NCBI RefSeq assembly: GCF_022749515.1
Contig: NZ_CP094242.1
Coordinates: 2,356,001 to 2,420,000 of the forward strand
DNA: 64,000 bases
Source of the DNA: Morococcus cerebrosus
GTDB lineage: Bacteria > Pseudomonadota > Gammaproteobacteria > Burkholderiales > Neisseriaceae
Reading direction: 5' to 3'
Shown: positions 56,504 through 64,000 of the stretch, piece by piece
Position numbering within the stretch: position 1 is the stretch's first letter
Layout of the letters: the number at the start of each line of letters is the position of its first letter
Notes under the pieces: generated by a model
What the model saw: the letters and a program-made list of their open reading frames with translations, nothing else
What the model was told of the DNA's origin: nothing
Databases searched by the model: none
Program-made: the position numbers and the translations under genes

Positions 56504-57484
56504 TCAGACGACCTTTGAGCCTTCATCAGCAGCCACACAATCCATCAACGTTTGATAAACCAAATCCGCAGTCGGAATCTGCCCGATATTGCCCAAATTT
56601 TTTGCAACAGCCGAAACTTGAACGCCTGTTTTAATCGGATCAGTATCGGTATAAATACCGACCACAGGTTTTTCCAAAGCATTTGCCAAATGCAGCAAAC
56701 CGGTATCCACACCGATAATTCCGACCGCGTGTTTCAGCAGATACGCCGCCTGCAATAAATTCATTTTATCGCACACAATGGCAAATGGCAGTCCGTCTGC
56801 AATTTGTCCGGCACGCGTTTTTTCAGTTTCATTTCCCCATGGCAGGTAAACATTGCATTGTTGTTCTTCATTCAGCTTTTGCAGCAACGCCCGCCAGTTT
56901 TCCACAGGCCATAACTTACTGTCCCGACTGGTCGCGTGCAAAGCCGCATAATACGGCTGCTCTAAATTTTTCAGACGACCTGCTTCGGGAACGGTCAAAC
57001 CGAATACCTGCGTTTCCGGCATCGCATACCCAAATACTTGAGCAAACAGTTCACGGTTGCGCCAAACAGCATTTTTCCCTTTCGGCACAGCATATGTTTT
57101 CGCATACGCCAACGCAGCCAACCCCTCGCGCGCGCTGTTTTTATCTAAACCATAAATAGGGGATTTTGCCATTTTGGCGAAACACGCGCTTTTAATCAGA
57201 CCTTGACTATCCAATACAAAATCAAATGCTTCTTGCCGCAAAGCCTGTTTCAGACGACCTATTTCCTGCCAAGTTTCTGCTTGAAAAAGATGTTTGCGCC
57301 ATTGCCGCCATTTCATCACATGGATTTTTTTCACAAACGGATGCAGGCGCGCAATATCCGCAAATCCAGCTTCACACAACCAATGAAGTTCCGCATCAGG
57401 AAATTGTCGCGCCAAATCTTCGATTGCGGGCAAAGTGTGAATTAAATCGCCCATACTGGACAAGCGGACAAGCAAAATTTTCAT
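56504..57484 (-). CDS. waaC: Lipopolysaccharide heptosyltransferase I
   Basis: A 326-aa GT9-family glycosyltransferase that adds the first L-glycero-D-manno-heptose to Kdo in the inner core of lipooligosaccharide. It starts MKILLVRLSSMGDLIHTLPA, typical of WaaC, and has KSACFAKMAKSPIYGLDKNSARE and the sugar-nucleotide site GVDTGLLHLANALEKPVVGIY. A parS site lies 13 bases upstream of its start, and uptake cores lie at both ends. Confidence 0.95.
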   Translation of the reverse strand: MKILLVRLSSMGDLIHTLPAIEDLARQFPDAELHWLCEAGFADIARLHPFVKKIHVMKWRQWRKHLFQAETWQEIGRLKQALRQEAFDFVLDSQGLIKSACFAKMAKSPIYGLDKNSAREGLAALAYAKTYAVPKGKNAVWRNRELFAQVFGYAMPETQVFGLTVPEAGRLKNLEQPYYAALHATSRDSKLWPVENWRALLQKLNEEQQCNVYLPWGNETEKTRAGQIADGLPFAIVCDKMNLLQAAYLLKHAVGIIGVDTGLLHLANALEKPVVGIYTDTDPIKTGVQVSAVAKNLGNIGQIPTADLVYQTLMDCVAADEGSKVV

Positions 57485-57496
57485 ATTTAGGAAGGG

Positions 57497-57512
57497 TGTT
57501 TCACGTGAAACA
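57497..57512. promoter_or_regulatory. parS: parS partition site 2 (perfect consensus)
   Basis: TGTTTCACGTGAAACA is identical to the canonical 16-bp parS. It lies in the 36-bp gap between pncA and waaC, 2.9 kb from the first site and about 2.7 kb from the candidate origin. Confidence 0.95.
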
Positions 57513-57520
57513 ATTTTAAC

Positions 57521-58156
57521 TTATTGATTATTAATATATTTTTTAATTTCTTCAGCGTTTTTTAAGATAATAGCACCGGCAGAACGCATTTCCTGCCATG
57601 CCGTTTCGATGGTTTCCGGCGCAATGCCCCGACAAGCCGCTTCATTGACGATAACCTGCCAATTGCCGCCTTTGAGTAACTGCAAAACCGTTGTTTTCAC
57701 ACAATAATCCGTAGCCAACCCGCCGACAATGACCGTATCCGTATTTTGACAACGCAGCCATTCAATCAGCCCTGTGCTCAGTTTTTCCTCAATATCATGA
57801 AAACACGCGCCATAAGGATGCAATTCAGGATCAACGCCTTTCCAAACGCAATAATCGTATTCCTTGGCAGAAGGCAGTCCGTCCAACAATTCATAGCCGC
57901 GCGTACCGACCATCGCATGAGCCACCCAAGTCAAATCCGCATCGGGCAAACCTGTCGGCTTTAACATATCAACAGGGTTATCCACAAGCCATTTCGCTGC
58001 CGCATGATGCGCATCTTTCGTCATCACGCGCAAATCCGCCAAAGTGGCTTGGGCATTCAATTCTTCAACAATCAAATGCCCCTCGTTTACAGGCAGCTCT
58101 TTAGGACACAAAGGCGTAAAAGTTTTTTGTGCATCAACATCAATGGAAACAATCAT
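57521..58156 (-). CDS. pncA: Nicotinamidase PncA-like hydrolase
   Basis: A 211-aa cysteine hydrolase that deamidates nicotinamide to nicotinate for NAD salvage. The triad candidates are D8 (SIDVDAQKTF), K106 (VWKGVDP) and C152 (GLATDYCVKTTVLQL). Metal ligands D48 and H50/H51 lie in TKDAHHAAAKW. The C-terminus ends EEIKKYINNQ. A perfect DnaA-box 9-mer lies inside the gene at 57978-57986. Confidence 0.93.
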   Translation of the reverse strand: MIVSIDVDAQKTFTPLCPKELPVNEGHLIVEELNAQATLADLRVMTKDAHHAAAKWLVDNPVDMLKPTGLPDADLTWVAHAMVGTRGYELLDGLPSAKEYDYCVWKGVDPELHPYGACFHDIEEKLSTGLIEWLRCQNTDTVIVGGLATDYCVKTTVLQLLKGGNWQVIVNEAACRGIAPETIETAWQEMRSAGAIILKNAEEIKKYINNQ

Positions 58157-58270
58157 CTCATCATTTCAAAGCGATTAAAATGCCCTGTATTATAACAAAT
58201 TACTGCCCAAAAGCGGTAAAACCGGCTGTGATAAGATAACGTTTTTCCGAAAAACTTGTCCACAATCCTC

Positions 58271-58945
58271 ATGACTTACACCATCGTCCCCATCGCCACC
58301 GCCCGCTCGCCCTACAAACAGAAATTCGGCGTCGCCCGCCAGCCCGGTTTGGTACCTGCCGCAGAAGTCTGCATCGAGCTGAATCCCGAATTTACCGCAG
58401 ACAGCGTACGCGGATTGGAACATTTCGATTATGTGTGGGTAAGTTTTATTTTTCATGGCGTTTTGGATGAAGGCTGGGCGCAAATGGTGCGCCCGCCACG
58501 GCTCGGCGGCAAACAAAAAATGGGCGTATTCGCCACGCGCAGCCCCCACCGCCCCAATCATCTCGGACTGTCGCTCTTAAAACTTGAACGCATCGAAACC
58601 GGCAAACCCGTCCGCCTCTATTGCAGCGGTGCAGACCTGTTGGACGGCACACCGATTGTCGACATCAAACCCTACATCCCCTTTGTCGAATCCAAACCCG
58701 ACGCCTCATCCGGCTTCGTCAGCGGCAAACCCGAAGAGCTTGAAGTCGTATGGCTGGAAAACATCGGCGCCGAAAATTTATCTGAAAGCACCCAAAACCT
58801 GATCAGCCAAAGCATAGCCCAAGATCCCCGTCCCGCCTATCAGAATATTCCCGAACGGATTTACGTCATGAATATAGAGGATTATGAAGTCAGGTTTCAA
58901 ATTGAGGGAAACCGCGCGACGGTTATTGGGATAAGCGTTGTTTAA
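58271..58945 (+). CDS. trmO: tRNA (N6-threonylcarbamoyladenosine37-N6)-methyltransferase TrmO
   Basis: A 224-aa TsaA/YaeB-type methyltransferase that makes m6t6A37. Motifs: TARSPYKQKFGVARQPGL, GLEHFDYVWVSFIFH, GVFATRSPHRPNHLGLS and DGTPIVDIKPYIPFVES. The start is the ATG at 58271 (an in-frame TTG lies 15 bases earlier). It acts downstream of TsaC, which is encoded 7 kb away. Confidence 0.94.
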   Translation: MTYTIVPIATARSPYKQKFGVARQPGLVPAAEVCIELNPEFTADSVRGLEHFDYVWVSFIFHGVLDEGWAQMVRPPRLGGKQKMGVFATRSPHRPNHLGLSLLKLERIETGKPVRLYCSGADLLDGTPIVDIKPYIPFVESKPDASSGFVSGKPEELEVVWLENIGAENLSESTQNLISQSIAQDPRPAYQNIPERIYVMNIEDYEVRFQIEGNRATVIGISVV

Positions 58946-58969
58946 ATTTAGTGATTGATTTCATTAAAA

Positions 58970-59001
58970 AAGGTCGTCTGAAAAAATTTTCAGACGACCT
59001 T
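58970..59001. terminator. Uptake-sequence terminator
   Basis: AAAAGGTCGTCTGAAAAAATTTTCAGACGACCTTTTC is a compact hairpin between convergent trmO and gapA. A perfect DnaA box follows at 59011-59019. Confidence 0.9.
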
Positions 59002-59044
59002 TTCTCTTACTTATCCACAGACTGGCTTCCCAATCCGAAATCTT

Positions 59045-60094
<1,050 letters not shown>

Positions 60095-60179
60095 CTATTG
60101 TAGCCTGAAATAAAACTACTACCTAGAATTACACGATGCTACTTTTAAAATGTTTGATTTAAATAAAAAAACCGTGAAA

Positions 60180-60600
60180 TAGGTCGTCTGAAAACTTAGA
60201 TTGGTACGGTTCGCCCCCATATTTGGGGATAAATTTTGGTTGTTTTTAAAATTAATATGTAATTATTTAAAAAAATGATGATGGTGATGAGTATATCCCC
60301 GTTTTGTGGATAACCTTATTACTGATTGTATAATCAAATTGTTGTATTCATTTAAAGGCTGCGTTCAAGTTTTGTTTTTTATGAGAATAAAGTCGGATAA
60401 TCTGTAATCGTTTGAATATTTCTGTGGATAAAATCGGATTTTTCCACTCGGATTACACGGCATATTGTGGATAATCTTACCGTTACAAAGGGTCGTTTGA
60501 AAAATCTATGGTTCTGAAACACCTACATTAGCAAATACTATTAAAAATAATGGATTATTTTTTCCTTTTTATCGTATTATCCAAACATCAAACCAATTAT
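60180..60600. other. oriC: Candidate chromosomal replication origin (oriC)
   Basis: The 569-base gap between divergent gapA and lpxC has no plausible gene. It holds three perfect DnaA boxes (TGTGGATAA at 60305-60313, 60423-60431 and 60466-60474, all one orientation). It also holds one-mismatch boxes at 60224-60232 and 60577-60585, and a strongly AT-rich stretch (60241-60290) that could unwind. Two parS sites lie 2.7 and 5.6 kb to the left and further boxes to the right. Genes leave the gap in both directions. The single uptake core at 60181 and a degenerate one near 60490 are the only other marks. Confidence 0.6.
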
Positions 60601-60618
60601 TGAATAAGGAGGCGGTTT

Positions 60619-61533
60619 ATGCTGCAACGAACTTTGGCAAAATCCATCAGCGTAACCGGCGTCGGGCTGCATTCGGGCGAACGGGTCGCGCTGACCCTGC
60701 ACCCCGCGCCTGAAAACAGCGGGATTTCCTTCCGCCGTACCGATTTGGACGGCGAAATGGGCGAAACCATCAAACTTACGCCCTACCTCATCAACGATAC
60801 GCGCCTGTCGTCCACCATCGTAACCGACAAAGGCGTGCGCGTCGGCACGATCGAACACATCATGTCCGCGCTGTCTGCCTATGGCATCGACAATGCGCTG
60901 ATTGAGTTGAACGCGCCCGAAATCCCGATTATGGACGGCTCCAGCCTGCCGTTTATTTATCTTTTGCAAGATGCGGGCGTTGTCGATCAAAAGGCGCAAA
61001 AGCGGTTTTTGAAAATCCTCAAGCCTGTCGAAGTCAAGGAAGCGGGCAAATGGGTGCGCTTTACGCCGTATGACGGCTTTAAAGTGACGCTGACCATCGA
61101 ATTCGACCATCCGGTTTTCAACCGCAGCTCGCCCACTTTTGAAATCGATTTCGCGGGCAAGTCCTACATCGACGAAATCGCGCGCGCGCGTACCTTCGGC
61201 TTTATGCACGAAGTGGAAATGATGCGCGCCCACAATCTCGGACTGGGCGGCAATTTGAACAACGCCATCGTGATTGACGACATGGACGTTTTGAATCCGG
61301 AAGGTTTGCGTTATCCCGACGAGTTTGTCCGCCACAAAATCCTCGATGCCATCGGCGATTTGTATATCGTCGGACACCCGATTATCGGCGCATTCGAAGG
61401 CTACAAATCCGGCCACGCCATCAACAACGCTTTATTGCGTGCGGTTTTGGCGGACGAAACCGCTTATGAATGGGTGGAATTCTCTGACGATGAGAATTTG
61501 CCATCAGCCTTCCACGAGCTGCCGGCGGCTTGA
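60619..61533 (+). CDS. lpxC: UDP-3-O-acyl-N-acetylglucosamine deacetylase
   Basis: A 304-aa zinc amidase for the committed step of lipid A synthesis. Zinc ligands are H80, H239 and D243, with catalytic H266 (GHAINNALLR) and E79 next to the first ligand, each one residue beyond the E. coli positions. It starts MLQRTLAKSISVTGVGLHSGE after AAGGAGGCGGTTT, a very strong ribosome site. In meningococci this gene lies at the end of a cell-envelope region; here it is directly to the right of the origin candidate. Confidence 0.97.
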   Translation: MLQRTLAKSISVTGVGLHSGERVALTLHPAPENSGISFRRTDLDGEMGETIKLTPYLINDTRLSSTIVTDKGVRVGTIEHIMSALSAYGIDNALIELNAPEIPIMDGSSLPFIYLLQDAGVVDQKAQKRFLKILKPVEVKEAGKWVRFTPYDGFKVTLTIEFDHPVFNRSSPTFEIDFAGKSYIDEIARARTFGFMHEVEMMRAHNLGLGGNLNNAIVIDDMDVLNPEGLRYPDEFVRHKILDAIGDLYIVGHPIIGAFEGYKSGHAINNALLRAVLADETAYEWVEFSDDENLPSAFHELPAA

Positions 61534-61548
61534 GATAAGACGGTGTAA

Positions 61549-61588
61549 AAAAAGGCTGTGGATAAACAATCATCCACAGCCTTTTTAT
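61549..61588 (+). terminator. lpxC terminator containing a DnaA box
   Basis: AAAAGGCTGTGGATAAACAATCATCCACAGCCTTTTT forms an 11-12 bp stem with T run. The left arm includes the perfect DnaA box TGTGGATAA (61557-61565). Confidence 0.9.
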
Positions 61589-61594
61589 TGAATA

Positions 61595-61831
61595 AAGGTC
61601 GTCTGAAATCTTGATTTTAAGTTTTCAGACGACCTTTCAAGCGAGACAACCATCTCCCGCCAATATTTCAGACATGATTATCCACATGGCTATCTAATCT
61701 ATCCTTCTGAAAAATAAAAAGATTATATTTTTTCTCAAATTTTATACACACTTTATCCATAGCTTTTCTCCAGCAATAAAAAAGGTCGTCTGAAAACCCA
61801 AATTCGGATTTCAGACGACCTTTTATCCACA
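61595..61831. other. Gene-free spacer with two uptake-sequence hairpins and DnaA boxes
   Basis: Two inverted uptake-sequence pairs (about 61595-61637 and 61780-61823) enclose an AT-rich segment. The segment carries TTATCCACA at 61678-61686 and TTATACACA at 61742-61750, with a further TTATCCACA at 61823-61831 just inside the end of the spacer. No gene is visible. Confidence 0.8.
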
Positions 61832-61844
61832 AGCCGATCGGTGA

Positions 61845-63614
61845 TCAATCGCCCATGACTTTGCCTTCGCGGCGCGGGTCGGCACCGCCGAGCAAACCGT
61901 CTTTGCCGATCACAATGCCTTGTACGCCGGAATTCAAATCGCGGATTTGGACTTTGTAGCCCAGTTTTTCCAATGCTGCCGCTTTGTCCGCCGCCGCGGT
62001 TTTTTCCTCGATTTCATACTGGCTGCCGCGATTGAGCATATTCGGCAGGGAGATTGCCGCCTGAATGTCCATACCCCAATCGATATGTGCCACCAGCGTT
62101 TTGGCAACGAAACCGATGATGCGGCTGCCGCCGGGCGAACCGACTGCCAAATAAGGCTTACCGCCTTTCATCACAATGGTCGGCGCCATCGAAGAACGCG
62201 GCCGTTTGCCGCCCGCCACGCTGTTTGCCACCGTTTTACCGTCCGCGCCGACAGGGTTGAAAGCAAAATCGGTCAATTCATTGTTGAGCAGATAGCCGTT
62301 TGCCATCAGCCCCGAGCCGAACGCGTTTTCAATCGAAGTCGTCATCGACACGACGTTGCCGTCTTTATCCACAACCACCAAATGGCTGGTGGACGGCAGC
62401 TCTACCGCCATACCCTGCGCGTATGCCTTGCCGAACTTGCCTGCCTGAATGTTTTCCAACGCCTTGTCGGATTGGCGGATTTCTTCGGCACGCGGTTTCA
62501 AGTAAGCCTGAGAAATCAGGGCGCGGGTCGGGACGTTGACAAACGCGGGATCGCCGACGTAATAATCACGGTCGGCAAACGCAATCCGCGACGCATCGCC
62601 TATCCAGCGCCAACTGTGGATATTTTCCGCGCCTAATGCCTTCATATTCTGATTTTGCAGGACGCCCAAAATCTCGCCCAAAGCAATCGCGCCCGAACTT
62701 GGCGCACCCATACCGCAGACTTCGTATTCACGATACGGCGCGCAAACCGGTTCGCGCTCGATAACGCGGTAGTTTTTCAAATCCGCCATGCTGATTTTGC
62801 CGGGGTTATCCACAGCACCGGTAACGGCACGGACAATATTCTGCGCCTGCACCCCCTGATAAAACGGCGCGCTGCCTTTTTCCGCCAACAGGCGTACGGA
62901 GCGGGCAAATTCAGGGTTTTTCAACACCGTTCCCGCTGCCAAAGGTTTGCCGTCGGGCAGGAAATACGCGGCGGTTTGCGGATAACGTTGCAAAGGCTCC
63001 AAATTCTGCTCGATGGATTTCGCCATACGCGGTGAAACGCTAAAGCCTTGTTCCGCCAAAGCAATCGGTTTGTCAAACAGGCTTGCCCACGGCAATTTGC
63101 CGTAACGCTTGTGGACATCTTCCAGCAGCTTCGGAATCCCCGGCACACCGACCGAACGGCCGCCGACCACTGCGTTCATAAAGCCCATCGGCTTGCCGTT
63201 TTCATCCAAGAAAAGCGCCGGCGTTGCCGCTTTCGGCGCCGTTTCTCGGGCATCAAACGTCGTCAGTTTTTTCGCCTTATTGTCCCAATACACCAAAAAC
63301 GCACCGCCGCCCAAACCGGAAGACTGCGGCTCGGTCAGTCCCAGCGTGGTCTGCATGGCGATCATCGCATCTATCGCGCTGCCGCCGCGTTTCAAAACCT
63401 CGTATCCCGCCTCAGTCGCCAACGGATTGGCAGACGCCGCCATATAATGCTTGGCGCGGATCAATTTCTGCTCGGTCAGCCCCGTCCCTTGTTCCGGCGC
63501 ATGGTTATCCACAGCCGTCGGCACAGGCGCGGCATCAGGTTTCTGCATCGGCTGGTGCGCGCACGCTGCCAAAACCAAAACAGCCGACAGGTTTAAGCCA
63601 AAGGAAAATTTCAT
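61845..63614 (-). CDS. ggt: Gamma-glutamyltransferase (lipoprotein form)
   Basis: A 589-aa enzyme that cleaves glutathione and gamma-glutamyl compounds, made as a precursor that cuts itself before Thr409 in STSHLVVVDKDG. The start at 63614 gives MKFSFGLNLSAVLVLAACAH with lipobox LAAC, so the enzyme is probably lipid-anchored. SGLGGGAFLVYW, SSGAIALGEIL and the C-terminal GSPGGSRIIGFV (oxyanion and substrate site) are conserved. In meningococci Ggt is membrane-associated and supplies cysteine. Three perfect DnaA-box 9-mers fall inside the gene. Confidence 0.95.
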   Translation of the reverse strand: MKFSFGLNLSAVLVLAACAHQPMQKPDAAPVPTAVDNHAPEQGTGLTEQKLIRAKHYMAASANPLATEAGYEVLKRGGSAIDAMIAMQTTLGLTEPQSSGLGGGAFLVYWDNKAKKLTTFDARETAPKAATPALFLDENGKPMGFMNAVVGGRSVGVPGIPKLLEDVHKRYGKLPWASLFDKPIALAEQGFSVSPRMAKSIEQNLEPLQRYPQTAAYFLPDGKPLAAGTVLKNPEFARSVRLLAEKGSAPFYQGVQAQNIVRAVTGAVDNPGKISMADLKNYRVIEREPVCAPYREYEVCGMGAPSSGAIALGEILGVLQNQNMKALGAENIHSWRWIGDASRIAFADRDYYVGDPAFVNVPTRALISQAYLKPRAEEIRQSDKALENIQAGKFGKAYAQGMAVELPSTSHLVVVDKDGNVVSMTTSIENAFGSGLMANGYLLNNELTDFAFNPVGADGKTVANSVAGGKRPRSSMAPTIVMKGGKPYLAVGSPGGSRIIGFVAKTLVAHIDWGMDIQAAISLPNMLNRGSQYEIEEKTAAADKAAALEKLGYKVQIRDLNSGVQGIVIGKDGLLGGADPRREGKVMGD

Positions 63615-63936
63615 ATCTGCTCCCTTTTCGTTGAGATATTTTTCAGACGACTTGCGGTTGAAAAACACAAAAGGTCGTCTGAAACATGAAAACCGATTGG
63701 ACTGTTTATCTCTTCGGACAGTTCCGTTTGAGCCCAGTATAAAACCGGCAGGCTGTGTGTATAGCCGGAAAGTTATACACAAAACCAAACCGGATTTCAA
63801 AATTATCCACATCTGCAAACAAGGCAAACAGCAGTTTATCCGCATCCAAAATCTGCATTCAACTTATTGAACTAAAAAAGGAATCAAAGTTATACACAAG
63901 CAAATGCGCGACTCAATATAATCATCTATTTATTAT
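63615..63936. other. AT-rich spacer with a second cluster of DnaA boxes
   Basis: Upstream of ggt are two uptake cores (about 63643-63651 and 63673-63683). A run of boxes follows: TTATACACA (63773-63781), TTATCCACA (63803-63811), the one-mismatch TTATCCGCA (about 63836) and TTATACACA (63890-63898). After these comes an AT-rich stretch (63915-63960). No gene is seen here. Confidence 0.7.
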
Positions 63937-64000
63937 TTAAAATCTTATTTTATAGTTTGTTTCCCAACGCGCAGCCAAAGCCCGCAACGTAAAGGCATCT
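63937..64000 (-). CDS. Possible C-terminal end of a gene entering from the right
   Basis: A minus-strand frame is open from the window edge to a TAA at 63937-63939 and reads DAFTLRALAARWETNYKIRF. The composition is protein-like, but 20 residues are too few to name a family. Confidence 0.3.
   Translation of the reverse strand, partial: DAFTLRALAARWETNYKIRF

Overview
This is a chromosomal window from a Neisseria species. The 12-base DNA uptake sequence AGGTCGTCTGAA occurs dozens of times on both strands, singly and as inverted pairs that form terminators. This is the dialect established for the N. mucosa / N. sicca / N. macacae group; N. meningitidis and N. gonorrhoeae use GCCGTCTGAA. Correia elements, dRS3 repeats, an IS1655-like IS30 element and meningococcus-like gene neighbourhoods also fit a commensal Neisseria. 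No rRNA, tRNA, CRISPR array or prophage was seen.

Layout. 1-8.4 kb: respiratory complex I operon nuoA to nuoH (minus strand, nuoH cut by the window edge), interrupted by a small lipoprotein gene and a frameshifted DUF1801 gene, with a possible Fur box upstream. 8.7-17.4 kb: a YebE-like protein, tamB, a GlcG/HbpS-like protein, an MscS channel and tamA. 17.7-22.9 kb: sstT, a glycine-rich surface lipoprotein in the position nhba holds in meningococci, an XRE regulator, a DUF218 protein and purB. 23.5-32.6 kb: truC, a LOG-family protein, rsgA, an RNase II-type exonuclease, an acyl-CoA dehydrogenase and dinG. 32.8-42.8 kb: a DUF3079 protein, an ECF sigma factor with a 56-aa zinc anti-sigma factor (too short for most gene callers), a lipoprotein cytochrome c, yjdM, rlpA, trmL, comF, bioH, bioC, an IS30 element and msrAB. 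42.9-50.3 kb: ftsY, an IS5 element with a split transposase, a bufferin-type operon (DoxX, precursor, DUF692 enzyme, DUF2063 partner) and recQ. 50.7-64 kb: a lipoprotein, tsaC, purD, a DUF4298 protein, a YigZ-family protein, etfA, etfB, waaC, pncA, trmO, gapA, lpxC and ggt.

Three results stand out. (1) msrAB and the bufferin operon carry the same upstream motif, TGTAAG-N16-CGTCTAAT, with identical spacing. This defines a probable regulon of the ECF sigma factor encoded in the same window and joins methionine-sulfoxide repair to a metal-binding modified peptide. (2) The bufferin precursor has a duplicated EGKCGEGKCG core plus two GSCGAA motifs, six cysteines in all. A hairpin with a U-run between the precursor and enzyme genes could set their ratio. 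(3) The right-hand 13 kb looks like the replication origin region: about 15 perfect TTATCCACA DnaA boxes against one in the preceding 51 kb, two parS sites (one a perfect TGTTTCACGTGAAACA), and a gene-free AT-rich 569-bp gap between divergent gapA and lpxC that holds three perfect boxes.
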